Part shown: positions 17,901-26,512 of the stretch, piece by piece | Numbering within the stretch: position 1 is the first letter of the stretch | Layout: each line of letters begins with the position of its first letter | Source of the DNA: Todiramphus chloris collaris | Taxonomy: Eukaryota > Chordata > Aves > Coraciiformes > Alcedinidae | Reading direction: 5' to 3' | NCBI GenBank assembly: GCA_025345505.1 | Contig: JANVCC010009742.1 | Span: forward strand, 656,178 to 720,177 | DNA length: 64,000 nt | Translations under genes and position numbers: made by a program | Notes under the pieces: generated by a model | What the model was told of the DNA's origin: nothing | Seen by the model: the letters and a program-made list of their open reading frames with translations, nothing else | Databases searched by the model: none

Positions 17901-18754
17901 CCGGTCACGCGCACGCTGGAAAGAAGCGGCTTGTCCTCGGCCGGCGTCCCCTTGCCCGCCGCCTTGGGCGCTGTCTCGTCAGCCGAACGGATGTTGATGC
18001 TGCCGGCATATTTCAGCGCGCCCTTGTCAAGCGTCACCCCGCCGTCGGTCTCGAGCACCGCCGGAATGCCGTCAGGGATAATGCGTGCATGCACGTTGAG
18101 CGAGCCGTCCGGCTTCAACTGGCCGGTGGAAGCGGAAACGCTGGTCCGCTCCCCGTTGAAAAGCAATGTGCCATCGAATTTCCACGGACCGCTCAGCTTG
18201 GTCGCGGACACCGTCGCATTGAGATCGTTCACGGTGCGCACTGTCGCGGTGGAGGCGTCGCGCACCAGCACGGAGCCGTTGGTGATCCGCACGTTTTCCA
18301 GCTTGACCTGCGTCGAGCCGAACGATGTCTGTGGCCGGATGGCCCAGTCGACCACGCCGTTGCGGTCGATATTGACCGAAGCGGTCGGCTTCTCCAGCCG
18401 CATGTCGAAAATGAGAATCTCGCCGCGCAGGAACGGCGCAAGTTCCGCGTCCATCGAAAACTTGTCGATGGTCATGACCGGCGCCGATCCGGGGTCGCCC
18501 ACCTTGACGTCGGAAAAGGTCACCGATGGAAACGGCAGAAGCCGGGCGCTGGCCGTCCCGGCAACCGTGACGGGCCGCCCGAGCAGCGCCGATGCCTCCC
18601 GTTCAAACGAGGAGCGGTAGCCGGCCCAGTCGACAAAATACGGCACCACCAGTGCCGCGGTGAGCACCAGTACCAGTAGTCCGCCGATCAGAACAAAAAG
18701 GCGCGCCAGTGTTTCAACTCCATTCTTACGCGTTGGGCACCGTATACACCGCAC
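14912..18754 (-). CDS. AsmA-family outer-membrane biogenesis protein
   Basis: A 1280-residue protein with one N-terminal membrane helix (about 15-40, ARLFVLIGGLLVLVLTAALV) and then the AsmA N-terminal signature FEREASALLGRPVTVAG. A very long repetitive beta-rich periplasmic body follows, with the AsmA C-terminal domain (SVAGSGVVSVDDLAVDTIN). AsmA proteins are bridge-like factors thought to affect outer-membrane lipid transport and assembly. The end is a charged Ala/Glu/Lys helix with repeated KAAAE units, probably a coiled coil, and finishes FLKTLGPTVQ. The start is GTG with no strong ribosome site, so the first dozen residues are uncertain. Confidence 0.87.
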   Translation of the reverse strand: MRCIRCPTRKNGVETLARLFVLIGGLLVLVLTAALVVPYFVDWAGYRSSFEREASALLGRPVTVAGTASARLLPFPSVTFSDVKVGDPGSAPVMTIDKFSMDAELAPFLRGEILIFDMRLEKPTASVNIDRNGVVDWAIRPQTSFGSTQVKLENVRITNGSVLVRDASTATVRTVNDLNATVSATKLSGPWKFDGTLLFNGERTSVSASTGQLKPDGSLNVHARIIPDGIPAVLETDGGVTLDKGALKYAGSINIRSADETAPKAAGKGTPAEDKPLLSSVRVTGRFEADHASVTIPEFRMEQGTVDDPYIVNGNALFDYGRNPRFEIKADGQQVTFDNQNEDSKGSKPTPHTAAQRLGVFRRLMDQLPIPTVPGSIDLKLPAIVAGDTTIRSVRIDAEPSGGAWKINQLRAELPGRTQFEASGMLQIGEDFGFDGKLLVASRQPSGLAAWLTDTVDESIRRLAGAGFSGDVKLHDDLQRIDNLEVALGGASLKGSLIRSAKGESVPLTQLTLDGGALDGDALEAFAAIFGRNTPSEAGKGAPQLAGEDLDVRVKAGPVSHGGLVAESLDTGFRLRDGVFDIDRLTVGNVSGATITATGKIAPFKAEPSGSLDATVLSDDMAPFVAALAAQFPDFPFLAALNEHAARFPGLFDGTELSIIANALHGKDAADELSLSAAGKTGGMDITLSGTTSQGTDKFRVLELTMNARTDHGENLMALIGLPALPLGFAGELEADLALKGNGKDGIQTQLALKAPDGQALLDGSLRSSNGLLNGEGRASIKASDLEPYLATAGYSLPGFGNGMPVDMASSFQLAKGRLVLPDLNGKVHDTKIAGRLDLGVNNGTPDIQGNLALGRIDLPAVAQFMLGTGAVDAGGQTHWPKETFAKAPLFPADFNLKIKADEADAGVLGRMGKLQSTASLKDGYLRLDETQGEILGGTVKGTFELRNTSGTGLAAGQFTLEQASLDDLYTPDDHEPLMGTAKIVASVNATGTSIADMMASVAGSGVVSVDDLAVDTINPGALKPILDDADGLAGPITAASVNGVIGKYLHAGPFNAGAAEFAFTIAGGTARTSTFQLKSPGASLNADLRLNFPDMTMASQGRYAFDPGKLVVAGAEPVVEFKGEGPWRAPKWTLNRQPLEQFLTQRTLEREQQRVETMQASLVEKQRLRREALLFQSKATERQRLAEEARLKAEQEAAAKAEAERQAAERAAAEKAAAEKAAAEKAAAEKQAAEDAARKAREQQSAPTGGAQVPPQQGSGALNKQSVDDFLKTLGPTVQ

Positions 18755-18795
18755 CGTTCACAAATTGGGCGAAGATGCGGAATCAACGTGCAAAG

Positions 18796-20205
18796 TTACA
18801 GACGTAAGATCTTGCCGGGATTCATGATATTGCCCGGATCGATAGCCCGCTTGATCGTTTCCATCACGTCGACCGCACCGCCAAGCTCGAGTCGGAGGAA
18901 TTTTATCTTGCCCTGGCCGATGCCGTGCTCGCCCGTGCAGGTTCCGTCCATGGCAATCGCCCTGAGATTGAGACGCTCGACAAAGGCTTCCACGTTCTGG
19001 ATTTCCTCCGGATTCTTGTCGTCGAACAGGATCAGCACATGGAAATTGCCGTCGCCCGCATGACCGACAATCGGCGCGATCAGCCCGCTCGCCGCAATAT
19101 CCTTCTCGGTCGCGACGATACATTCGGCCAGGCGCGAAATCGGCACGCACACATCCGTCGACAGCGACTGCTTTCCGGGCGCCAGCGTCATGCAGGCGAA
19201 GTAGGAATTGTGCCGCGCCGACCACAGCTTTTCCCGCTCTTCCAGATTGGCCGTCCATTTGAACGGGCCGCCGCCATTGGCCGCGGCAATCTCGCCGAAG
19301 AGTTCCGCCTGTTCGGCCACACCGGCGTCACTGCCGTGGAACTCGACAAAGAGATAGGGAGCAACCGGATAATCAAGCTTGGAATAATTGATCATCGCCT
19401 GCATCTGCAGGCTGTTGACCAGCTCGATACGCGCCACGGGAATGCCCATCTGGATGGTCTCGATCACCGCATTGCAGGCGCTTTCGAGATCCGGAAACGC
19501 ACAGATGCCGCCGGAGATCGCCTGCGGAATGCCGTAGAGCTTCAGCGTCAGCTCGGTGATGATGCCGAGTGTGCCTTCGGAGCCGACGAGCAGCCGGGTG
19601 AGGTCATAACCGGCAGACGTTTTCTTCACCCGTTTTGCCGTGCTGATCAGGCGCCCGTCCGGCATGACGGCCTTCAGCGCCAGCACGTTTTCGCGCATGG
19701 TGCCGTAGCGCACGGCATTGGTGCCCGAGGCACGCGTGGCAGCCATGCCGCCAAGGCTGGCATTGGCGCCGGGATCGATCGGGAAGAACAGGCCGGTATC
19801 GCGCAGATATTCGTTGAGCTCCTTGCGGGTGATGCCCGGCTCGACCACGACATTGAGGTCTTCGGTATAGACCTTGAGAATGCGGTTCATCCGCGACAGG
19901 TCGATGGACACACCGCCCGCCGGCGCATTCACATGGCCTTCCAGCGATGTGCCGGTGCCGAACGGAATGACCGGCACCTGCCACTCGCCGCAGAGGCGCA
20001 CCACTTCCTGAACGTCTTCGGTCGTTTCGGCGAAAACCACGAGATCGGGGGCCTGGTTCGGAACATAACTGGTGGTGTGGCCATGCTGCTCGCGGATGGA
20101 TTTGCCCGTCTGCGCGTTGTCACCAAACCTTTTCTTAAGAATCGAAACAACGGTCGCAATACCATTTTCATTGCGCACCATTGCTCCTGCATCAGCCAAT
20201 GCCAT
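18796..20205 (-). CDS. FAD-linked oxidase, D-lactate dehydrogenase / GlcD type
   Basis: A flavoprotein of the FAD-binding type 4 / GlcD family that oxidises 2-hydroxy acids such as D-lactate or glycolate and passes electrons to the respiratory chain. The FAD domain has DLVVFAETTEDVQEVVRLC, PFGTGTSLEGH and DPGANASLGGMAATRASGTNAVRYG. The C-terminal catalytic cap has ELVNSLQMQAM, the metal/substrate histidines in VGHAGDGNFHVLI, and GTCTGEHGIGQGK. The start is unclear: the frame opens at a TTG at 20307, but the ATG chosen (MALADAGAM) has GGAG six bases upstream; a later ATG at 20181 is also possible. The substrate is inferred from the family. Confidence 0.85.
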   Translation of the reverse strand: MALADAGAMVRNENGIATVVSILKKRFGDNAQTGKSIREQHGHTTSYVPNQAPDLVVFAETTEDVQEVVRLCGEWQVPVIPFGTGTSLEGHVNAPAGGVSIDLSRMNRILKVYTEDLNVVVEPGITRKELNEYLRDTGLFFPIDPGANASLGGMAATRASGTNAVRYGTMRENVLALKAVMPDGRLISTAKRVKKTSAGYDLTRLLVGSEGTLGIITELTLKLYGIPQAISGGICAFPDLESACNAVIETIQMGIPVARIELVNSLQMQAMINYSKLDYPVAPYLFVEFHGSDAGVAEQAELFGEIAAANGGGPFKWTANLEEREKLWSARHNSYFACMTLAPGKQSLSTDVCVPISRLAECIVATEKDIAASGLIAPIVGHAGDGNFHVLILFDDKNPEEIQNVEAFVERLNLRAIAMDGTCTGEHGIGQGKIKFLRLELGGAVDVMETIKRAIDPGNIMNPGKILRL

Positions 20206-20372
20206 TCCAGTCTCCAGAATTCCAATCGAGGATTCGTCCAATTCACGTGCATTTTCAGTCACTGCACGCGACTTGTCCAGTTGTAACTCTGTGTGAGAGA
20301 ACCGCAAGGGTTGGGGAAGAAAGTCCGTGAGATAATCTCAATCAGCACAGCGGGATGATGCTGGTGGTGGTG

Positions 20373-20497
20373 GTGCGTGGTTCGACAAGCTCACCATGAG
20401 GGATGTGGTTTGGTTGCAGCATCAATCGAAGACCTTGCAGAACGCAATCACCGGAAGCCCACAACCTCCCTCATGGTGAGCTTGTCGAACCACGCAC
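20373..20497. repeat. Inverted-repeat element, copy B (long form)
   Basis: Perfect 30-31-bp arms starting GTGCGTGGTTCGACAAGCTC enclose a 63-65-base centre whose sequence (TGGTTTG, TTGCAGAA) is shared with copy C. It ends 4 bases before the stop codon of the leftward DUF2185 gene, that is, immediately downstream of it. Confidence 0.95.
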
Positions 20498-20501
20498 CCC
20501 T

Positions 20502-20861
20502 TCACTCCTCATCGTCGTCGCTGGGTTCCCAGTCGGTGACCCGGACAAAGCGCTCCTGTTCGCCGGTCCGTTCAAACACGCTGCCGACCGGCGAGTCGAG
20601 CAGCGGAATGATGCTGGGATCGTAATTGGCGATGGTGTTGACGTCGAAAATCCCGCTGTTGTCCGGGTCTTCCATATAGTCGTCGCTCTCGAAGCCCGAG
20701 AGAAAACGCCAGCCGCTGTCCAGTGCGTTGTCAGGATCCTCGCGGTACATGAAGCGCACGGGATAGCCGTCGATTGTGATCGTATCGGTTGCGATACAGC
20801 CGCCGTAATTGCGGACCAATGGCCGTATCTCGTCTTTGCTGAGTCGATAGGTTTTATCCAT
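20502..20861 (-). CDS. DUF2185 (Imm33-like) protein
   Basis: A 119-residue acidic protein. Conserved DUF2185 features are YGGCIATDTITIDGYPVRFMYRE, SGWRFLSGFESDDYMEDPDN and IFDVNTIANYDPSIIPLLDSPVGSVFER. The family is also called immunity-protein 33-like because some members sit beside polymorphic toxins. No toxin gene is visible here, so an immunity role is not supported. It starts 8 bases after a secreted-protein gene in the same direction, so the two are probably co-transcribed. Confidence 0.82.
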   Translation of the reverse strand: MDKTYRLSKDEIRPLVRNYGGCIATDTITIDGYPVRFMYREDPDNALDSGWRFLSGFESDDYMEDPDNSGIFDVNTIANYDPSIIPLLDSPVGSVFERTGEQERFVRVTDWEPSDDDEE

Positions 20862-20869
20862 GCCTGATT

Positions 20870-21823
20870 TTAATTGATCGTCAGCGACTTGGCGAGTCTG
20901 CGGAAGCGGTCGGCAAATTTATCCTTTTCGCTGCCCCGCACGATCAGGATGGCGCGAACGTAGCGGTCACCGGCAAACCGGGCGATCTGGGCGACGTAAA
21001 GCGTATCTCCGCTGGTCGCGTCCTTGGCGCTGCCGTCAATATCCACCCATTCGCCGCCATCGGCCGGCGCGCTGCTTTCATTGTCCGAGCGGACATCCTT
21101 GATCCCGGTCAGCGACGCAAAGGCCTTCCTGGCAAAGTCCATGCGTGCGGCAGCCTCGGGCGCATTGCCGAGATTGGACGCGATGATGATCACCGGCTGC
21201 GCCGCGCTGGCGGGTACATCCTGCGGTCCGTCGGTCAGGAGATAGGTTGCCCCGGCAATGGCACGGATCGGACGAAATCCGGCGAGATCGCCGACCTTGA
21301 ACGGCAGGGCGGCGATCTGTTCCTCAAGGGTTGGCGGCGTGCGCACCGCGATCGAGCGCAATGTGTCCTCGACATCCGCATCCGATGGCGCACCGGCAAC
21401 CCCGTCGGGAATTTGCATGGTGACCATCGTCGTGGTTGTCGGCGCCTGCGACAGGACAATCCATTTGCGGTATTTGATGCCGGAGGCAATCTGGCTGCCG
21501 TGAATATACTTGGCCGCCGACGCGCCCTTGACCTGCCAGTCCTGTGCGGCACCGCTGACAACGATGCCCGTGGGCGCCAGACCTTCCGCATTGAACTTGG
21601 CGGAGATTTGCGCATAGGCATCCACCGGCAGCTCAGTCAGCACAATGGTCGCGCCCATCGCCGGGTCTTCAAACCCGCTGAACGTCGACGACGGCTGCAT
21701 GTTCCGGGGGATGACCAGGCCGACGCTGGAGCCTTCCGGGAAAACAGCCTCCTGCGCAAAGCCCGCCTGCACATGCGCAAGCGACATCATCATGAAGACC
21801 AGAAGGGCAGTAATGTAGCGCAT
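20870..21823 (-). CDS. Secreted hypothetical protein
   Basis: I do not recognise a named family. The 317-residue precursor has a clear signal peptide (about 1-23, MRYITALLVFMMMSLAHVQA then GFAQEA). The mature part alternates beta strands and shows two similar halves. The first begins VGLVIPRNMQPSSTFSGFED and ends with an SDADVEDTLRSIAVR helix; the second begins FKVGDLAGFRPIRAIAGATY and ends with KFADRFRRLAKSLTIN. This suggests a duplicated periplasmic domain. It is the first gene of a pair with the DUF2185 gene. Confidence 0.75.
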   Translation of the reverse strand: MRYITALLVFMMMSLAHVQAGFAQEAVFPEGSSVGLVIPRNMQPSSTFSGFEDPAMGATIVLTELPVDAYAQISAKFNAEGLAPTGIVVSGAAQDWQVKGASAAKYIHGSQIASGIKYRKWIVLSQAPTTTTMVTMQIPDGVAGAPSDADVEDTLRSIAVRTPPTLEEQIAALPFKVGDLAGFRPIRAIAGATYLLTDGPQDVPASAAQPVIIIASNLGNAPEAAARMDFARKAFASLTGIKDVRSDNESSAPADGGEWVDIDGSAKDATSGDTLYVAQIARFAGDRYVRAILIVRGSEKDKFADRFRRLAKSLTIN

Positions 21824-21929
21824 GAAGGCATTTCCCGTCGCGTTCCGTTGTTGTGACTAGCAGTGCCCGGAACGGTCTGGCAAGCCATTGGTTTCATGGG
21901 GACGGGAAATGTGTGATGTATGACTCATA

Positions 21930-22054
21930 GTGCGTGGTTCGACAGGCTCACCATGAGGGAGGTGGTTTGACTGCAAAGCCAATCTTAGACGTTGCAGAAT
22001 AGTGCTTCCTGCAATCCGCCACATCCCTCATGGTGAGCCTGTCGAACCACGCAC
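21930..22054. repeat. Inverted-repeat element, copy C (long form, compensated arms)
   Basis: Perfect 31-bp arms and a 63-base centre related to copy B. Compared with copies A, B and D, both arms carry a matching change (GACAAGCTC becomes GACAGGCTC on one side and the partner changes from CTTGTC to CCTGTC), so pairing is kept. It lies 11 bases past the stop of the dienelactone hydrolase gene. Confidence 0.95.
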
Positions 22055-22065
22055 CGTGAGGCTTT

Positions 22066-22953
22066 TCAGCTCAGATATTTCTTGAAGAACGCCACCGTGC
22101 GGCTCCAGGCGAGATCGGCGGCTTCCTTGCTGTAGCGGGCGGTGGACGTATCGTTGTTGAACGCGTGGTTGACGCCGTCATAGACCTCGATGTCAAACGT
22201 CTTGCCGTTGTCCTCAAGCGCTTTCCTGTAGCCGTCAATGCCCGCATTGATCCGCGTATCGAGGCCCGCATAGTGCAGCAGCAGCGGTGCCTTGATTTTT
22301 GCGACATCCTCGGTCTTGGGCTGGCGGCCGTAATAGGCCACCCCGGCATCGAGGTCCGGCGAATTGACGGCCAGATCATTGACCAGCCCGCCGCCCCAGC
22401 AAAAGCCCATCACGCCGACCTTGCCATTGGCATACTTGACCGATTTGAGATAGGCGATCGTCTCGACGCCTTCGGCAATGGTCTTTTCGGGGTCGAGATT
22501 GGCAATCAGATCGCGCGCCTTGTCTTCGTCCGAAGGCGTGCCGCCGGCCGACGACAGGAAGTCCGGGGCGAAAACCGTAAAGCCTTCCAGTGCCATGCGC
22601 CGGGCGATATCGCGGATATGCCTGTTGAGACCGCGATTTTCGTGAATGACCACGACCACCGGCAGTTTCGCCGTCGTGTCGGTCGGGCGTACGCTGTAGC
22701 CTTTCATGTCTCCCGCCGGGCCGGAATGAATGACGTCCTTGGTGAGCAGCCGCGGATCGTCGGACGCGACAACCGCAGCCTGTGCCGAATTTGCCGCCAG
22801 CATCGGTGCAATGATCGCAGCTGCGGCGCCGGAGCCCGCCAGCTTGGCGAGCTTGTCCATGAAGGACCGCCGGTCGAGGGTCAGATGCGTGTATTCGTCA
22901 TAAGCATCGACCATGGCCTGACTGATCGTAGGAGTTTTCTTCGGCTTGTCCAT
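22066..22953 (-). CDS. Dienelactone hydrolase family protein, Tat-exported
   Basis: An alpha/beta hydrolase of the dienelactone hydrolase (DLH) family, 295 residues. The N-terminus carries LTLDRRSFMDKLAKLAG (twin arginine at 28-29), a hydrophobic stretch AAAAIIAPMLA and an ANSAQAA cleavage-like site, so it is predicted to use the Tat pathway. The catalytic Cys is in VMGFCWGGG (about 183), the Asp in LLHYAGLDTRIN and the His in GVNHAFNND. Family enzymes hydrolyse dienelactone or other cyclic esters, but the substrate here is unknown and there are no aromatic catabolism genes nearby. AAAGAG lies 5 bases before the chosen ATG; an upstream in-frame extension lacks a ribosome site. Confidence 0.87.
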   Translation of the reverse strand: MDKPKKTPTISQAMVDAYDEYTHLTLDRRSFMDKLAKLAGSGAAAAIIAPMLAANSAQAAVVASDDPRLLTKDVIHSGPAGDMKGYSVRPTDTTAKLPVVVVIHENRGLNRHIRDIARRMALEGFTVFAPDFLSSAGGTPSDEDKARDLIANLDPEKTIAEGVETIAYLKSVKYANGKVGVMGFCWGGGLVNDLAVNSPDLDAGVAYYGRQPKTEDVAKIKAPLLLHYAGLDTRINAGIDGYRKALEDNGKTFDIEVYDGVNHAFNNDTSTARYSKEAADLAWSRTVAFFKKYLS

Positions 22954-23155
22954 TGTGGCTCTTTCCATCGAAAAGGACTGCCGGGCCATCAAACCCCCGC
23001 CGTTTCCCATCACCCTTTCAGGCGATGCGAAAGGACACCGGTGGAGAGCGCAACGCCGAGTCCAGTCATCACTGTGGCGTCAATTTCCCAGACGCCGACC
23101 GCCTCGTCAAGGCAGGCAGCACCGGATTGCCCCGGCGCTGTCCCGCATGCAAAAC

Positions 23156-23695
23156 CTACTTGTCCTCGCAAAAGCTGATCCGGTTGCTGAACGGATCGAT
23201 CACATGCACCTCGCGGCCCCAGGGCGCTTCTTCGAGACCCGGCTTCATGAAGCGGTAGTTCCTGGCATGAAGCTCCTTGTGAAACGCTTCGATGCCCGTC
23301 ATGCGCACGAAAACCCGGGCGCCCGGACTGGCATCGCCGGAATGTTCACTCAGATGCAGCGTCAGGCCGGAGCGCGTCACCTGACAGTAAAGCGGCATGT
23401 TGTCCTCGAACCGGTGCTCCCAGTCGAGGGTGAAGCCGAGATAGTCCAGGTAGAATTCCTTGGCCTTATCAACGTCGAAAATCCGCAGGATTGGGTTGGC
23501 CGGTCCAAAGGAGATGGCTCCCTTCGGTGCAGGCCCGTCCTCCGCGATCTTTGCCGCCAGCACGTTCCAGTTGCCGAGACCGAACCCGGCGGCAACAAGC
23601 TCCAGACCGTCACTGTGGGAAATCTCGATATTCTTGGCGGCAAGCGCCTGTCGCAGCGATTTGGCCATCGCCTTGGCATCATGAAATGTACGCAT
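23156..23695 (-). CDS. Glyoxalase-superfamily (VOC) protein with N-terminal helical domain
   Basis: A 179-residue protein in two parts. Residues 1-55 form a helical module (FHDAKAMAKSLRQALAAK, then SHSDGLELVAAGFGLGNWNVLAAKI) that precedes VOC domains in some glyoxalase-like proteins. Residues 65-178 form one VOC domain starting PILRIFDVDKAKEFYLDYLGFTLDWEHRF and ending with the antibiotic-resistance/dioxygenase-like GREVHVIDPFSNRISFCE. Possible metal ligands are the His in LTLHLSEHS and the Glu near the C-terminus. Family members include bleomycin-binding proteins and lyases, and the substrate is not predictable. AAGGA precedes the ATG. Confidence 0.82.
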   Translation of the reverse strand: MRTFHDAKAMAKSLRQALAAKNIEISHSDGLELVAAGFGLGNWNVLAAKIAEDGPAPKGAISFGPANPILRIFDVDKAKEFYLDYLGFTLDWEHRFEDNMPLYCQVTRSGLTLHLSEHSGDASPGARVFVRMTGIEAFHKELHARNYRFMKPGLEEAPWGREVHVIDPFSNRISFCEDK

Positions 23696-23886
23696 CGTCT
23701 ATCCTTCATAGGGGTGAACGCGGAAAGTCAGTGCCCGCATTGCCGACCCGTTCACCATGCAAAGGATGAAACGCAGCATCGTTCGATACATTCACCATGG
23801 GTTGAACCCCCGCGAGCGGCTGGCCGTATCTGCCTGGTGAATTGATATGAGCAGTTTTACGCCGCGTCAACTGGATTAAAACAGTC

Positions 23887-23920
23887 AACAAAAACCCTCC
23901 CGGCTGCCGACCGGGAGGGT
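23887..23920 (-). terminator. Terminator of the PQQ glucose dehydrogenase gene
   Basis: Perfect 10-bp arms ACCCTCCCGG / CCGGGAGGGT with a 7-base loop are followed in the leftward transcript by a U5 tract (GGGUUUUUGUUG). It lies 18 bases past the gcd stop. Confidence 0.9.
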
Positions 23921-23937
23921 GCGATGGTGCGCCCAGC

Positions 23938-26268
23938 CTATTTCGGCAGGGTATAGGCGATGACGTAGTCACCGGCCTTGGTGTTGATCGAGCCGTGGCC
24001 ACCGGCGACGATGACGACGAACTGCCGCCCGTCGGGCAGCGCATAGGACATGGGTGTGGACTGTCCGCCCGCCGGAAGACGCCCTTCCCACAGCTGCTTG
24101 CCCGTGGTCACGTCATAGGCCCGCAGATAATTGTCGACCGTTGCGCCAAGGAATGCGACGCCGCCCGCCGTGATGATCGGGCCGCCCAGCCCCGGCACCC
24201 CGACCTTGAGCGGCAGGGGCAGCGGCGAGGAATCGTACACCGTGCCGTTGCGGTGCTTCCAGGCGATCTTGCCTGTGCGCAGGTCCGCCCCCGCCACGTA
24301 GCCCCAGGGCGGGGTCTGGCATGGCAGGCCGAGCGGCGAGACGAACGGTCCCATCACCACCGCATAGGGTGCGCCTTCATTGCGGTTGAGCCCCTGCTCG
24401 CTGCCCTTGGTGCCCGCACCCGGCGCCGGCACATCGGCGCGCGGCACGAGCCGTGAAGTGAAGGCCAGATAGGTCGGCATGCCGAACATCACCTGCCGCT
24501 CCGGATCAACCGCCACGCCGCCCCAGTTGAACACGCCGAAATTGCCGGGATAGATCAGCGAGCCCTGCAGCGACGGCGGCGTATAACGCCCTTCATAGCG
24601 TAGCTTGAGGAAATGGATGCGGCAGGCGAGCTGGTCGAACAGCGTCACGCCCCACATGTCCTTACCCTGCAGCGGTCGCGGTATGAATGTCAGGCCGGAA
24701 ACCGGCTGTGTCGGCGCGGTGTGGTCGCCCTCGATGGCACCGCCGGGGGCAGGCACCTCCTCGACCGGAATGATCGGCTCGCCCGAACGCCGGTCGAGCA
24801 CGTAGATATCGCCCTGCTTTGTCGGACCGACCAGTGCCGGAACCGCTCCGCTTGCGGTGTTGATGTCGACAAGGCTTGGCTGCGAGGGCACGTCCATGTC
24901 CCAGAGATCGTGATGCACGGTCTGGCGCACCCAGCGCATCTGCCCGGTGTTGAGATCGAGCGCCACGATGGAGGACGAGAATTTCTCCACATTGGCGGAC
25001 CGTCCGGCGCCAAGCTGGTCCGGCGTCTGGTTGCCGAGTGGCACATAGAGCAGCCCGAGTTTTTCATCCGCGCTGGAAATCGACCAGCTGTTGGGGGAGT
25101 TGGCGGTGTATTTCTGTCCCTCCGGCAGCGGCGTCGTCACATCGGGATTGCCGGAATCCCAGTTCCACACCAGCGCGCCGGTATTGATATCGAAAGCGCG
25201 GATGACGCCGGACTGTTCGTGGATCGAATAGTTGTCATTAACTGCGCCGCCGACAATGATCTTGCCCGCGGCAATGACCGGCGGCGAGGTCGAATAGTAG
25301 TACCCGGCGGGGTTATAGGGCATGCCGGTTTCCAGATGGATGGTGCCCTTGTCGCCAAAGGCCGGGCAGACCTGGCCATTGGCCGCATCGAGCGCGATCA
25401 GCCTTGCATCGGCGGTCGGCATATAGACCCGCTCGGCGCAGGGTTGTCCGGCCGCGACGGTGGCATCGGCATAATAGGACACGCCGCGGCAGGTCTGGTG
25501 CTGCCGGTCGTCATTGTCCTTCACCTGCGGATCGAAGCGCCATTTTTCCTTGCCGCTGGCCGCATCGAGCGCGATGACGAAGTTGTGCGGCGTGCAGATA
25601 TAGAGCGTGTCGCGCACCTTGAGCGGTGTCACCTGATAGGTCGTTTCCGGAATATCGGTGGAGCGGCGCACATCGCCGGTCTGGTAGGTCCAGGCCACCT
25701 GCAGCTTGGCGACATTGTCGGGCGTGATCTGCTTCAGGGGCGAATAGCGCTGGCCGTAGAGGCTGCGGCCATAGAAGTGCCAGTCGTTATTGGGCACGCC
25801 GCCGATATCGGGCGTGGCGGTCACCGCCTCCCGGCTCAGCTGGCCGGGAAGATCGAGCGGATCCCGGGTCATGGAATAGCCGGCAACGCCGAACGCCACC
25901 AGAACGGCCAGCCAGAGCGGTGCTGCCCCCAGAGAGGCAGAGCCGGCATCGGCACGGGTCAACCGGCCGCGCACCCACGGCGTCAGGAGCCAGAGCCCGA
26001 GCAGGATGATCACGCCGCCACGCGGCGCCAGCTGCCACCAGTCGAAGCGGATTTCCCAGATGGCCCAGCCCAGCGTGCCGATCACCAGCAGCGCATAGAC
26101 CGGCAATGCGGCCGAGCGCCGCCGGAAGAGGAGAATGGATGTGACGAGAAAGGCGAGCGCGGCGATGACGTAGTACCAGCTGCCGCCGAGGACGGCGAGC
26201 CAGACGCCACCCGCACCCAGGGCAGCTGCAATGATCAGAAAAAGGAGAGCCGTCAGAGTGATTGCCAT
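23938..26268 (-). CDS. gcd: Membrane-bound PQQ-dependent glucose dehydrogenase
   Basis: A quinoprotein that oxidises glucose (or related aldoses) to the lactone in the periplasm and passes electrons to ubiquinone. The 776-residue protein has an N-terminal membrane domain of about five helices (to about residue 125). An eight-bladed propeller follows, with repeated tryptophan-docking segments (DNVAKLQVAWTYQTGDVR, ALDAASGKEKWRFDP, FDINTGALVWNWDSG). LTGQMRWVRQTVHHDLWDMDVPSQPSL-like residues (here VHHDLWDMD) and LRTGKIAWKHRNG lie toward the end. The ATG chosen has AAAGGA upstream. No PQQ synthesis genes lie in this window, so holoenzyme formation depends on genes elsewhere or on external PQQ. Confidence 0.92.
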   Translation of the reverse strand: MAITLTALLFLIIAAALGAGGVWLAVLGGSWYYVIAALAFLVTSILLFRRRSAALPVYALLVIGTLGWAIWEIRFDWWQLAPRGGVIILLGLWLLTPWVRGRLTRADAGSASLGAAPLWLAVLVAFGVAGYSMTRDPLDLPGQLSREAVTATPDIGGVPNNDWHFYGRSLYGQRYSPLKQITPDNVAKLQVAWTYQTGDVRRSTDIPETTYQVTPLKVRDTLYICTPHNFVIALDAASGKEKWRFDPQVKDNDDRQHQTCRGVSYYADATVAAGQPCAERVYMPTADARLIALDAANGQVCPAFGDKGTIHLETGMPYNPAGYYYSTSPPVIAAGKIIVGGAVNDNYSIHEQSGVIRAFDINTGALVWNWDSGNPDVTTPLPEGQKYTANSPNSWSISSADEKLGLLYVPLGNQTPDQLGAGRSANVEKFSSSIVALDLNTGQMRWVRQTVHHDLWDMDVPSQPSLVDINTASGAVPALVGPTKQGDIYVLDRRSGEPIIPVEEVPAPGGAIEGDHTAPTQPVSGLTFIPRPLQGKDMWGVTLFDQLACRIHFLKLRYEGRYTPPSLQGSLIYPGNFGVFNWGGVAVDPERQVMFGMPTYLAFTSRLVPRADVPAPGAGTKGSEQGLNRNEGAPYAVVMGPFVSPLGLPCQTPPWGYVAGADLRTGKIAWKHRNGTVYDSSPLPLPLKVGVPGLGGPIITAGGVAFLGATVDNYLRAYDVTTGKQLWEGRLPAGGQSTPMSYALPDGRQFVVIVAGGHGSINTKAGDYVIAYTLPK

Positions 26269-26512
26269 GGCAGGGATCCTTTCCAAGCTCAATCAAGATC
26301 GAATGGTCCTGACATGAGGCTGCGAACGGGCCATCGGCTGCCAGATTCCTCTCTGACCTAGGCGTATGCCCTAATTCAGAACGGCGCAATATCAACGATT
26401 GCAAATTTCAATCGCAAGTTTCAGGGGGAAACTCTGCGCTAAATGCTGTATGTTCTTGCTTTGTATCGGATCGGTCTGGTTTTTCGATGCCGAATCACTA
26501 CATTGGAGTGAA

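Noticed and set aside
20502..20861. DUF2185 protein as part of a toxin-immunity system
   Set aside because: No toxin-like gene is adjacent; its partner is a signal-peptide protein with no recognisable toxin domain.
22953..23258. Rightward frame with a zinc-ribbon-like HHCG...CPAC pattern
   Set aside because: No ribosome site, and the frame runs into the antisense of the glyoxalase gene without a sensible end; one CPAC motif is weak evidence.
26396..26414. CGATTG-N7-CAATCG dyad between gcd and uvrD
   Set aside because: A 6-bp dyad in an AT-rich gap is near chance expectation, so it is not called as an operator.
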